A DNA stretch of 24,069 bases from a bacterium (GCA_021813835.1 JAKAJJ010000003.1:1-24069), one strand, 5' to 3'. Positions 15,461 to 22,666 are shown, numbered from the stretch's first letter. Made by a program: numbers and translations. Notes: a model not told the origin generated them from the letters alone.

Positions 15461-16726
15461 CTATGCGAAGGATTCGGGGATGGGATGCGCGAGGGCGAGT
15501 TTCTTCATCTCCCGTTTTGCGCGGTTCACCGTCACGTCATCGCGCTTCGTGAGCACCTCGATCATGATCTCCGCGACGCGCGCCGCTTCTTTTGCAGTGA
15601 AGCCGCGGGTGGTCATCGCCGGCGTGCCGAAGCGGATGCCGGAGGGGTCCATCGGCTTGCGCGTATCATCCGCAATTGCGTTCTTGTTAAGCGTGATGCC
15701 CGCGCGGTCCAGAAGTTTCTCGGCCTCGCCGCCCGAAATACGAAACGATGTCCACACGTCGAGCAGGATGAGGTGGTTGTCGGAGCCGCCGGTAATCATC
15801 CGCGCTTTGTTCTTCTTGAAAACTTTCTCCATCGCGTGCGTATTCGCGATGATCTGCTTCGCGTACCTCTTGAACGACGGCCGGAGCGCCTCGCCGAAGG
15901 CGACCGCCTTCGCGGCGATCTGGTGCATGTGCGGCCCGCCCTGGAAGCCGGGAAATACGGCCTTGTCTATCTTCTTCGCGAGCTCCTCGCTCTCGCGCAC
16001 GAGAATCATCCCGCCGCGCGGGCCGCGGAGCGTCTTGTGCGTGGTCGTGGTCATGATGTCGAAGCCGTCGTCAAACGGATTCTTCGCCGCCTTCCCCGCG
16101 ATGAGCCCCGCGATGTGCGCGATGTCCATCACCGAAACGGCGCCCACCTCGCGCGCGATAGAGACGAACTTTTTATAATCCAACTCGCGCGGATATGCCG
16201 AGAAGCCGGCGAGAACGATTTTCGGCTTTATCTCCTTCGCCGTGCGCCGCATGGCGCCGTAGTCGATCTCGCCCGTTTCCACGTCCTTCATCTTGTACTG
16301 ATGGAAATTGAAAATCTTGGCGAGGTACGTCACGGGGTGGCCGTGCGTGAGATGCCCGCCGTGCGAGAGATCCATCCCGAGCACGGTGTCGCCCGGTTCA
16401 AGCAGGGCGAAATACATGGCGATGTTCGCGTTCGCGCCGCCGAGCGGTTGGACGTTCGCATACTTCGCTTTGAAAAGTTTCTTTGCGCGCTCGATGGCGA
16501 GCGTCTCCGCCTGGTCCGTGAATTCCTGTCCGCCGTAGTAGCGCTTTCCCGGATACCCTTCCGAGTACTTGTTTGTCAGGGACGACGCCATCGCCTCTTT
16601 CACCGCGCGCGAAACGTAATTCTCGCTCGGAATGAGCTCCAGCCCTTCCGCCTGTCGCTTCTCCTCGCCCACGACGGCGCGGTATATGTCTTTGTCCTCT
16701 TTGCGGATGCGTTTGTAACAGTCCAT
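15461..16726 (-). CDS. glyA: serine hydroxymethyltransferase
   Basis: A 421-residue PLP enzyme. LELIPSENYVS (29-39), NKYSEGYPGKRYYGG (52-66), DLSHGGHLTHG (119-129), MDIAHIAGLIA (200-210) and TTTTHKTLRGPRGG (227-239, with PLP Lys231) are all standard. It makes glycine and 5,10-methylene-tetrahydrofolate from serine, supplying ThyA. The start lies 2 bp after the thyA stop. It is the last gene of a tightly packed four-gene operon with two Dcd-family genes and thyA. Confidence 0.97.
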   Translation of the reverse strand: MDCYKRIRKEDKDIYRAVVGEEKRQAEGLELIPSENYVSRAVKEAMASSLTNKYSEGYPGKRYYGGQEFTDQAETLAIERAKKLFKAKYANVQPLGGANANIAMYFALLEPGDTVLGMDLSHGGHLTHGHPVTYLAKIFNFHQYKMKDVETGEIDYGAMRRTAKEIKPKIVLAGFSAYPRELDYKKFVSIAREVGAVSVMDIAHIAGLIAGKAAKNPFDDGFDIMTTTTHKTLRGPRGGMILVRESEELAKKIDKAVFPGFQGGPHMHQIAAKAVAFGEALRPSFKRYAKQIIANTHAMEKVFKKNKARMITGGSDNHLILLDVWTSFRISGGEAEKLLDRAGITLNKNAIADDTRKPMDPSGIRFGTPAMTTRGFTAKEAARVAEIMIEVLTKRDDVTVNRAKREMKKLALAHPIPESFA

Positions 16727-16728
16727 GA

Positions 16729-17718
16729 TTATTTTCTTTTTGGTTTTTTCGCCGCCCGGTGCAGCTTTTCGTTATAACCGCCGACAACGGAAAACGGGGC
16801 TTTGATGGTAGCGTGCGGATTGTAGTCGATAAGTTCTACAAATTTTGGCAGGAAAGTATCAAGCGACTTGAATGTTTTAGTGAATTTTACTTTCGGAAAC
16901 GGTCGCGGTTTGCGCTTGAGTTGCTCCCTCGCCTGCTCGCGATGGTCCTCATATATATGCAAGTCCCCGAAGGTGTGGACGAATTCTCCCGGCTCGCGGC
17001 CGAGTATTTCCGCGATTATCAGAGTGAGAAGCGCGTAGCTCGCGATGTTGAACGGCACGCCGAGGAAAATATCGGCGCTCCGCTGATACAACTGAAGGCA
17101 TACTTTCCCGTGTTTGATGTTCACCTGGTACAAGTTGTGGCATATCGGAAACCGCGCTCCTTCGCCCGGCTTGGCCATGCTGTAAAGATATTGCGGGTTC
17201 CACGCGGTGACGATCGTGTTGTGCGCATCCGGGTCTTTCCGGAGCTCCTCTATCACCCAGCCGAGCTGATCCACGGTCCGCTTGCCCTCCGCCGGCCAGC
17301 GTCGCCACAGCTCGCCGTAGATGTGGCGGAGCTCGCCGTGCTTTTTCGCGAACGCGGCGCTCTTCGCTATCTTCTCTATGAACGCCTCCTTCGTGAGCTC
17401 GGGCTCCTTCCCTTTTGCCACCTTTTCTTTGTAGATCTTGTAGGGGTAATCGTCCCAGATGTGCACGTTGTTCTCCACGAGGTATTTGATATTGGACTGG
17501 CCGGAGAGGAACCAGTACAGCTCGTGGAGAATGCCATTCCAATAGACTTTCTTGGTCGTGAGGAGCGGCAATCCTTGCGACAGGTCAAAACGGATCTGCC
17601 GACCGAAAACGCTGTAGGTCTTTATTCCCGTCCCGGCGTCCGTCTGCTCTTCACCGTTTTGAAGCGTGTCGCGCACGAGGTCCAGGTATTGGTGTTCGGG
17701 ATGGCGGGCTTTCTTCAT
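16729..17718 (-). CDS. thyA: thymidylate synthase, divergent copy (ThyA-1)
   Basis: A 329-residue ThyA-fold protein. The catalytic Cys193 lies in FPICHNLYQ. QRSADIFLGVPFNIASYALL (212-231) keeps the dUMP-selective Asn224. GDLHIYEDH keeps His and Tyr. However, three arginines that hold the substrate phosphate in ordinary ThyA are missing: the Arg of DRTGTG is Ala in TDAGTG (27-32), and the SRR pair is AHN (165-167, before TIVTAWN). It also has an insert around 92-130 (KIYKEKVAKGKEPELTKEAF) and a Lys/Arg-rich tail. The start chosen is ATG 17718, 4 nt after the upstream dcd stop; the longer frame overlaps dcd. It probably makes dTMP, but substrate binding must differ. Confidence 0.88.
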   Translation of the reverse strand: MKKARHPEHQYLDLVRDTLQNGEEQTDAGTGIKTYSVFGRQIRFDLSQGLPLLTTKKVYWNGILHELYWFLSGQSNIKYLVENNVHIWDDYPYKIYKEKVAKGKEPELTKEAFIEKIAKSAAFAKKHGELRHIYGELWRRWPAEGKRTVDQLGWVIEELRKDPDAHNTIVTAWNPQYLYSMAKPGEGARFPICHNLYQVNIKHGKVCLQLYQRSADIFLGVPFNIASYALLTLIIAEILGREPGEFVHTFGDLHIYEDHREQAREQLKRKPRPFPKVKFTKTFKSLDTFLPKFVELIDYNPHATIKAPFSVVGGYNEKLHRAAKKPKRK

Positions 17719-17722
17719 ATGG

Positions 17723-18316
17723 TTATTTATTTTTCTTCGCCGGTTTCCTTTTTGCCGGCTTTTTCTTCGGAACAACGGTCCGCTTCGGGGCGAAATGGTT
17801 CCAGTTGTTCTTCGCGAACCGCCCCGTGGTCCTGTAGGTGCGCGAGGGCGGTGACGATATCATCGAGAACATAATCTGCGCGATCTCCATGCCGGGGCGC
17901 AGAACGATAGGGATGTTGTTCTGGTTCGTTATTTCGAATGTGACGTTCAGAAAGTGCCCGGGGTTGATGATGCCGGCGGTGTTGTGCACCATGAGCCCGA
18001 TGCGGGCGAGCGAGGATTTTCCTCCGAGCTGTATGAGGTACTTGTCCGACCCGAAGAATTCCTTGGAAACGGCGAGTGCCGAGATGCCGGGATGCAGTAC
18101 GAATTCGTCACCATCTCCGATCTCTATCTCCCGCGGCTTCGCATAGTGCTTCCGTACGGGATCTATGACCATCGTGCCGGTGTCTTCATTCAAAACGAAT
18201 GTATTGCCCAGCCGGATGTCGTAGCTCACGGGTTGCAGCCGGGAGAGGTCGAACGGCTCAAGCGTGATGTCGCCCGCCTCCAGTGAACTCTTGATGTCGA
18301 CATCGGAAAGGAACAT
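17723..18316 (-). CDS. dcd: dCTP deaminase (Dcd-1)
   Basis: A 197-residue Dcd/dUTPase-fold protein. GGKSSLARIGLMVHNTAGI (98-116), NPGHFLNVTFEITNQ (118-132) and LRPGMEIAQIMF (139-150) are family motifs. The deaminase Glu is present as Glu128. The nearby Asp of the DPG motif is Asn118. The C terminus carries a Lys/Pro-rich tail (PKKKPAKRKPAKKNK). It deaminates dCTP to dUTP for the thymidylate route. The start is 2 nt after the upstream paralogue's stop, and no ribosome-binding site is visible, so coupling is likely. Confidence 0.9.
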   Translation of the reverse strand: MFLSDVDIKSSLEAGDITLEPFDLSRLQPVSYDIRLGNTFVLNEDTGTMVIDPVRKHYAKPREIEIGDGDEFVLHPGISALAVSKEFFGSDKYLIQLGGKSSLARIGLMVHNTAGIINPGHFLNVTFEITNQNNIPIVLRPGMEIAQIMFSMISSPPSRTYRTTGRFAKNNWNHFAPKRTVVPKKKPAKRKPAKKNK

Positions 18317-18318
18317 GG

Positions 18319-18882
18319 CTAGACCTGGGTTTCCTCTCCGTGCGAGACGCGGCCGCCCTGGTGCTGTCCGCGGTAGCCGATAGCTTCGCCCTCAATTTTA
18401 TAAAACACGATGTTGCAGAAGCGCGCGCCGAGCTGGAGCTTCACCGGAAACGGGCTCAAATTCGTGAGACCGAAAGTGAGCGGTCCCGTATACCCCGGGT
18501 CGGTCTTCGTCGCAAGAAGGAGGAGGCCGGCGCGGAAGAGCGAGCTGCGCGGATAGACCATCGGCATCAGGTCAAGCGGCGCCGTGATCGTCTCGGCCGT
18601 CTGCACGAGATAATATTCGCCCGGCTTCACGATAAGTTCATCTTGCGTGTCGCCCTCTTTGAGGCGGAAGATTTCTTCGGTCGTCACGCCGCGGCGCTTG
18701 CCGAGACCGGCGGCGCCGTCGGCTTCAATGTAGGCGCCGCCCTCACTAATCTTGTGGACGGCGCCGAGGCGCAGGTCAATGCCGGTTCCTTCCGGATTGG
18801 AGAAATCGCGGCCGCCGAGTCCGGTAATAAGGTTCTCCTCTTTCATTCTCCGGACGACTTCCTTGATGCCGATGACTGACAT
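18319..18882 (-). CDS. dCTP deaminase/dUTPase-family protein (Dcd-2), probable dUTPase
   Basis: A 187-residue protein of the same fold: GTGIDLRLG (32-40), PRSSLFRAGLLL (111-122), TDPGYTGPLTFGLTN (127-141), LQLGARFCNIVF (149-160), and YRGQHQGGR near the end. The Asp of the DPGYxG motif is kept (Asp128), but the deaminase Glu ten residues later is Gly138. This is the mirror image of Dcd-1. It is therefore unlikely to deaminate dCTP and may hydrolyse dUTP to dUMP; this is an inference. I chose ATG 18882 because TATACT ends 6 nt upstream; the longer frame runs into folA. First gene of the operon. Confidence 0.85.
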   Translation of the reverse strand: MSVIGIKEVVRRMKEENLITGLGGRDFSNPEGTGIDLRLGAVHKISEGGAYIEADGAAGLGKRRGVTTEEIFRLKEGDTQDELIVKPGEYYLVQTAETITAPLDLMPMVYPRSSLFRAGLLLLATKTDPGYTGPLTFGLTNLSPFPVKLQLGARFCNIVFYKIEGEAIGYRGQHQGGRVSHGEETQV

Positions 18883-18887
18883 CCTGC

Positions 18888-18894
18888 TAGTATA
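18888..18894. promoter_or_regulatory. overlapping divergent -10 elements of dcd-2 and folA
   Basis: Minus-strand TATACT (18889-18894) ends 6 nt before ATG 18882. Plus-strand TAGTAT (18888-18893) ends 7 nt before ATG 18901. The two start codons are only 18 bp apart, so the two hexamers share nearly the same base pairs. Confidence 0.55.
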
Positions 18895-18900
18895 CGGGAA

Positions 18901-19428
18901 ATGCCAAAAGGTACAGATATTGACATCGCATACGGTTCGGGTCGGATTTCGCTTATTGCCGCTCTCGGGAAGCATCGGGAGCTCGGGAAGGACGGGCGGC
19001 TCCTGTGGCGCTTGCCGGACGATGTGCGACGGTTTAAGGAGCTGACGCGCGGCCACCCGGTCATTATGGGACGCAAGACGTGGGAGTCGCTCCCCGAGCG
19101 CTTTCGCCCGCTCCCTGGCCGCACCAATATTGTCGTCACGCGGCAGGCGGGATACGAAGCGAGCGGGGCGACGGTTGTTGACGGGCTGTCAGATGCCTTT
19201 CTCGCGGCACAGGATGCCCCGGGTTCACGGGAGACGTTTGTCATCGGCGGCGGCGAACTCTACGCGAGCGCTCTCCCCTACGCGACCCGCCTCTACCTCA
19301 CGCTCGTGGACGCCGCCGCCGAGGCCGACACCTTCTTCCCGCCGTACGAAACGGATTTCAAAATAATTTCGGATGAGCTCGGCGGCGGAGAACCGGCGCA
19401 CCGTTTCATTGCGCTCGAGCGAAGATAA
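18901..19428 (+). CDS. folA: dihydrofolate reductase
   Basis: A 175-residue DHFR. ISLIAALGKHRELGKDG (16-32), LLWRLPDDVRRFKELT (34-49, with the active-site acid Asp41), PVIMGRKTWESLP (53-65), LPGRTNIVVTR (71-81) and ETFVIGGGELYASALP follow the family in order. Some 15 extra residues precede the usual ISLIAA start; no nearer start codon exists, and a TAGTAT box ends 7 nt before ATG 18901. It reduces dihydrofolate made by ThyA back to tetrahydrofolate. Divergent from the dcd-thyA-glyA operon. Confidence 0.95.
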   Translation: MPKGTDIDIAYGSGRISLIAALGKHRELGKDGRLLWRLPDDVRRFKELTRGHPVIMGRKTWESLPERFRPLPGRTNIVVTRQAGYEASGATVVDGLSDAFLAAQDAPGSRETFVIGGGELYASALPYATRLYLTLVDAAAEADTFFPPYETDFKIISDELGGGEPAHRFIALERR

Positions 19429-19430
19429 GT

Positions 19431-19458
19431 AAAAACGCGGCAGCCCCAGGGCTGCCGC
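19431..19458 (-). terminator. intrinsic terminator of thyA-2
   Basis: GCGGCAGCCC (19437-19446) and GGGCTGCCGC (19449-19458) form a perfect 10-bp stem. On the minus strand it is followed by a GTTTTTAC U-tract. It lies 15 bp after the thyA-2 stop and 8 bp after the convergent folA stop. Confidence 0.85.
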
Positions 19459-19473
19459 TGAACGTCCAAGGAT

Positions 19474-20310
19474 TCACACCGCCACAGGCGCCAAGATGGC
19501 CGGCCACGGATCGTACCCTTCGAGTTTGAAATCTTCGTACTTGAAACCGAAGATGTCCTTTACGTCGGGGTTGAGCTTCATCGTGGGGAGCGTCCGCGGC
19601 TCGCGCGAAAGCTGTTCCTTTACCTGTTCCAAATGGTTCAGATACAGGTGTGTGTCGCCACCGGTCCAGATGAACTCGCCGGGTTCGTAGCCGCACACCT
19701 GCGCGAACATCATAGTGAGCAATGCGTATGAGGCTATGTTGAACGGTACTCCGAGGAACGTGTCGCAGCTCCGCTGATACAGCTGGCACGAGAGCTTGCC
19801 ATCTGCCACGTAGAATTGGAAGAGGCAGTGACACGCCGGCAACTTCATCTTCGGCACATCAGCAGGGTTCCATGCCGTCACAATGATGCGTCGCGAATCG
19901 GGGTCCTTTTTGAGAAGCTCGACTGCATCAGCGATTTGGTCGATTGGCTCGTTGCGATAGAAACCGCTGCTTTCCGCCGTCGAACCCCGTCTATACACAT
20001 AGTTCGGCCAGGTTCGCCACTGGTAGCCATAGGCCGGCCCGATGTCACCGCTCGCGTCCGCCCACTCGTCCCAGATTGTGACGCCGCGTTCCTGTAGCCA
20101 GCGAATGTTCATATCGCCGCGTAAAAACCACAAAAGCTCGTAGATGATGCCTTTCAGGAAGACTTTCTTCGTTGTGAGGATCGGGAATCCCTTTGCGAGA
20201 TCGAAACGCATTTGGTATCCGAAGATACTGATGGTTCCCGTACCCGTACGGTCTGACTTCTTCACGCCGTGTTCTTCGATGTGCCGGAGTAAATCAAGGT
20301 ACTGTTTCAT
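19474..20310 (-). CDS. thyA: thymidylate synthase, canonical copy (ThyA-2)
   Basis: A 278-residue ThyA very close to the textbook form. DRTGTGT holds Arg21, SRRIIVTAWNP holds Arg140-Arg141, LPACHCLFQFYV holds the nucleophile Cys160. QLYQRSCDTFLGVPFNIASYALL has Arg180 and Asn191; WTGGDTHLYLNH and EGYDPWPAILAPVAV close the protein. It methylates dUMP to dTMP. Unlike most genes here it has a strong AGGAGG ribosome-binding site (GGAGGGCGCAATG), no close -10, and its own terminator. This makes it look like a later acquisition, possibly covering for the divergent ThyA-1. Confidence 0.97.
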   Translation of the reverse strand: MKQYLDLLRHIEEHGVKKSDRTGTGTISIFGYQMRFDLAKGFPILTTKKVFLKGIIYELLWFLRGDMNIRWLQERGVTIWDEWADASGDIGPAYGYQWRTWPNYVYRRGSTAESSGFYRNEPIDQIADAVELLKKDPDSRRIIVTAWNPADVPKMKLPACHCLFQFYVADGKLSCQLYQRSCDTFLGVPFNIASYALLTMMFAQVCGYEPGEFIWTGGDTHLYLNHLEQVKEQLSREPRTLPTMKLNPDVKDIFGFKYEDFKLEGYDPWPAILAPVAV

Positions 20311-20315
20311 TGCGC

Positions 20316-20340
20316 CCTCCTAATCCGTCAATCGAATTGA
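20316..20340 (-). promoter_or_regulatory. ribosome-binding site and small palindrome before thyA-2
   Basis: AGGAGG on the minus strand lies about 6 nt before ATG 20310. Just upstream, TCAAT-CGA-ATTGA (20328-20340) is a short palindrome that could be a protein site. A classical Shine-Dalgarno of this strength is unusual in this window. Confidence 0.5.
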
Positions 20341-20376
20341 CCCGAGCAAACTCTACGCTTCGGGGATGCCAAATGC

Positions 20377-20410
20377 AAACCGCCGCGACGGCTCTGCGTC
20401 GCGGCGGTTT
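20377..20410. terminator. rho-independent-type hairpin between rplK and thyA-2
   Basis: AAACCGCCGCGACG (20377-20390) and CGTCGCGGCGGTTT (20397-20410) form a 14-bp stem with a 6-nt loop. It lies 12 bp after the rplK stop. The flanking A/T bases are part of the stem and the U-tract is short, so strength is uncertain. Confidence 0.7.
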
Positions 20411-20421
20411 TGAATGCAAAA

Positions 20422-20844
20422 CTATCCCTTCACTTCCACGCCCATCGAGCGGGCCGTGCCCTCGATGATGCGCGCGGCCATCGCGGGGTCGTTCGCGTTC
20501 AGGTCCGGCATCTTCTCCGCGGCGATGCCCGCGACCTGCGCCTTCGTGAGCGTGCCGGCTTTCTCCTGCGGCGCTTTCCCCGAACCCTTCTCGATGCCGA
20601 GAGCCTTCAAAATGAGGCGCGAGGCGGGCGGGGTCTTCATAATGAAGGAGAACGAGCGGTCGTCGTAGACCGAGAGCTCCACCGGGATGATCGTGCCGCG
20701 CTTGTCCTTCGTCGCCTCGTTGAATTGCGTCACGAACTGGCCGATGTTCACGCCCGCCGGGCCGAGCGCGGTGCCGACCGGCGGCGCGGGAGTCGCCTGC
20801 CCGCCCGGGATCTGCAGCTTTATCTTCTTCACGACGGTAGCCAT
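20422..20844 (-). CDS. rplK: 50S ribosomal protein L11
   Basis: A 140-residue protein. VKKIKLQIPGGQATPAPPVGTALGPAGVNI (5-34), FNEATKDKRG (42-51), IPVELSVYDDRSFSFIMKTPPAS (53-75) and the C-terminal rRNA-binding domain AQVAGIAAEKMPDLNANDPAMAARIIEGTARSMG are standard. It forms the base of the ribosomal stalk. It follows nusG by 19 bp in the usual secE-nusG-rplK order. rplA is not next; the operon ends here with a hairpin and then thyA-2. Confidence 0.98.
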   Translation of the reverse strand: MATVVKKIKLQIPGGQATPAPPVGTALGPAGVNIGQFVTQFNEATKDKRGTIIPVELSVYDDRSFSFIMKTPPASRLILKALGIEKGSGKAPQEKAGTLTKAQVAGIAAEKMPDLNANDPAMAARIIEGTARSMGVEVKG

Positions 20845-20863
20845 ATGTAGGAGCGAATGTACC

Positions 20864-21499
20864 TTAGAGCTTCCTCACCTGCAAGAAGTCGAGTTCGACC
20901 GGCGTCTCGCGGCCGAACATCGAAACGAGCACTTTCACCTTGCCGCGCTCCTCGTCGATGTCGCCCACCTTCCCCTCGAGGTCCTTGAACGGGCCGTCGG
21001 CGATGACGACCGGGTCGTCCTTCACGAGGTCGATGCGGTGCTTCGGCGCTTCCGCCGTCATCCGCTTCATAAGCGAGGCGACTTCCGCTTCCTCCATCGG
21101 CACCGGCGTATTGCCGCTCCCCACGAAGCCCGTCACGCGCGGCGTGTTGCGCACGACGAACCAGGAATCGTCGTCCACGATCATCCGCACGAGGATGTAT
21201 CCCGGGTAGATCTTTTCTTCCTCGACGGCGCGCTTGCCGCCTTTCACGCGGATCTTCTTCTCCGTCGGGACGACGACGTCGAAGATCTTATTTTCCATTC
21301 CGAGGGACTCGATGCGCTGTTTCAAATTGCGCTCAACGGCGTTCTCGTAGCCGGCGTAGGTGTGGATGGAGTACCACCGCGCGTCGTCCGGCTTCGGCGC
21401 GGTCTCGTCGCGCACTTCCTTGCGCGCCGACGGCGCGATGTCCGCCATCCCGATCTCCTCCGGGAGATCCCTTTCTCCGCTCTGGATGTGGTCGTCCAT
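20864..21499 (-). CDS. nusG: transcription termination/antitermination factor NusG
   Basis: A 211-residue protein. An acidic N-terminal extension of about 40 residues precedes the NGN domain (WYSIHTYAGYENAVERNL, then KIYPGYILVRMIVDDDSWFVVRNTPRVTGFVG). The KOW domain follows (DDPVVIADGPFKDLEGKVGDIDEERGKVKVLVSMFGRETPVELDF). It binds RNA polymerase and couples it to ribosomes or Rho. It starts 7 bp after secE. A GATAAT hexamer ends 6 nt before the ATG and could give an extra promoter. Confidence 0.97.
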   Translation of the reverse strand: MDDHIQSGERDLPEEIGMADIAPSARKEVRDETAPKPDDARWYSIHTYAGYENAVERNLKQRIESLGMENKIFDVVVPTEKKIRVKGGKRAVEEEKIYPGYILVRMIVDDDSWFVVRNTPRVTGFVGSGNTPVPMEEAEVASLMKRMTAEAPKHRIDLVKDDPVVIADGPFKDLEGKVGDIDEERGKVKVLVSMFGRETPVELDFLQVRKL

Positions 21500-21506
21500 A
21501 CGAAAA

Positions 21507-21692
21507 TTATCCGCCCGCGACGCGGCTCACGACCGCGCTGAACGCGCCGTCCAGGACGCCGACCAGAAGCGCGATGGCCGCCGCGATGAGGACGACGACG
21601 AGCGTGTGCGCGATCGCCGTCCGGTTCGTCGGCCAGACGATGTGGGCGAACTCTTCGCGGACATGCTTCAGATAGCTGAGCAGTGAGGTCAT
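21507..21692 (-). CDS. secE: preprotein translocase subunit SecE
   Basis: A 61-residue protein with the SecE layout: an amphipathic helix ending EEFAHIVWPT (13-22) and one membrane helix (ALVVVLIAAAIALLVGVLDGAF region). Position before nusG confirms it. It clamps the SecY channel. Confidence 0.93.
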   Translation of the reverse strand: MTSLLSYLKHVREEFAHIVWPTNRTAIAHTLVVVLIAAAIALLVGVLDGAFSAVVSRVAGG

Positions 21693-21784
21693 GGGATGGC
21701 GGCTAGTAAATAAGCAAGCTTGTTTCCGGCGCCCGCTCGCAAAAGATAGATAAGAATCTCTCTTTAGCTCACTCGCTTGGAAAC
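21693..21784 (-). promoter_or_regulatory. secE upstream region with an inverted repeat
   Basis: TTGTTTCC (21719-21726) and GGAAACAA (21778-21785) form an 8-bp inverted repeat around an AT-richer core. A TTTACT hexamer (21705-21710, minus strand) is 12 nt from ATG 21692. Probably the promoter/leader of the secE-nusG-rplK operon; no riboswitch was recognised. Confidence 0.35.
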
Positions 21785-21785
21785 A

Positions 21786-21804
21786 AAAAAGCCCTGCGGG
21801 CTTT
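21786..21804 (-). terminator. intrinsic terminator of the SIMPL-domain gene
   Basis: AAAGCCC-TGC-GGGCTTT forms a 7-bp stem. On the minus strand it is followed by a T-run (TTTTTTG). It lies about 55 bp after the stop at 21859. A second small inverted repeat, CCGGCAT/ATGCCGG, lies between the stop and this hairpin. Confidence 0.8.
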
Positions 21805-21858
21805 CAATGCCGGCATCGTAGTATGCCGGGCGGGACGTGTCAAGCGTCCGCGCCGCGC

Positions 21859-22653
21859 CTAGCGGATCTCGTAGGTGATCGAGACGGATGCGGTGTACGT
21901 GTTCTCGCCGGTCGGGACGTTCGGCGCCGCCGCGGCCGACCTCGCGTCCACCGCGCCGAGGCCGTACACCGGGTACGGATAGTTCCCCGAGGACTCGCTG
22001 AAATTCACGATTTTCCCGAGCGAAACGCCGAGCTGCGTCGCGAGGAGCGCCGCCTGCGCTTTCGCTTTCGCGATGGCGTCGGCGCGCGCCGCGTCGTAGC
22101 CGGCCGAGGGATCGTCGAGCGCGAAGGCGGGGCCGGACACGTTCTGCACCTCGAGCTTTCCGAGCCCTGCGAGCAGCGCGCCGACCGAGGAGAGATCGCG
22201 CACCGTCACCTGGATGCTCTCCGCGACCTGGTACCCGATGACCTTCGGCGTCCGCACGGGGCACAGCCCGCCCGCGGCGCAGGGGCTCGGATACGCGTAC
22301 TGCGGCGTGATGCTGTAGGAGAGCGTCTTCACGTCTTTGCTCGCGACGCCCCGCCCCGCGACGTAGTCGAGGACGGCGTTCGCCTGCTTTGTCGTCGCGG
22401 CCTGGGCGTCGGAAACCGCGGCGGCGGTGTGTTCGACCGTGAACGAGACGCGCGCGACGTCCGGCGGGAGGGTCGCCTGTCCCGAACCGTTCACCGTGAC
22501 GGTATCGGTCGCCGGCACGCCCGGGCGACCGAAATCCTGCGCGACCGCCACGGTCTGCGCGAGCAGGAAGAGCGAGAGGATGGACAGGGTGCCGATAAGC
22601 GCGATGCGGACGCCGCCGTTCTCGAGAAGCCCCTGGAAGGGATCGTTGTTCAT
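21859..22653 (-). CDS. SIMPL-domain (DUF541) membrane-anchored protein
   Basis: A 264-residue protein with one N-terminal membrane helix (about 15-38, VRIALIGTLSILSLFLLAQTVAV). DTVTVNGSGQATLPPDVARVSFTVEHTAAAVSDAQ and KDVKTLSYSITPQY follow. ARADAIAKAKAQAALLATQLGVSLGKIVNFSES and YTASVSITYEI at the end identify the SIMPL/DUF541 (YggE-like) family. The start ATG 22653 is set by TATACT ending 6 nt upstream; the longer frame is a shadow. The function of the family is poorly defined (outer-layer or periplasmic, oxidative stress in some species). Confidence 0.93.
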   Translation of the reverse strand: MNNDPFQGLLENGGVRIALIGTLSILSLFLLAQTVAVAQDFGRPGVPATDTVTVNGSGQATLPPDVARVSFTVEHTAAAVSDAQAATTKQANAVLDYVAGRGVASKDVKTLSYSITPQYAYPSPCAAGGLCPVRTPKVIGYQVAESIQVTVRDLSSVGALLAGLGKLEVQNVSGPAFALDDPSAGYDAARADAIAKAKAQAALLATQLGVSLGKIVNFSESSGNYPYPVYGLGAVDARSAAAAPNVPTGENTYTASVSITYEIR

Positions 22654-22659
22654 AAGGAA

Positions 22660-22665
22660 AGTATA
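22660..22665 (-). promoter_or_regulatory. -10 element of the SIMPL-domain gene
   Basis: TATACT ends 6 nt before ATG 22653, so transcription would start on the A of the ATG. It sits in the 13-bp gap after the Cys-rich gene. Confidence 0.6.
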
Positions 22666-22666
22666 G

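Noticed and set aside
15485..16777. 430-residue plus-strand frame
   Set aside because: Antisense to glyA; shadow of a well-supported gene.
16729..17718. ThyA-1 as a dCMP or dUMP hydroxymethylase
   Set aside because: The residue that marks dCMP hydroxymethylases (Asp for Asn) is still Asn224, so there is no positive evidence for that activity.
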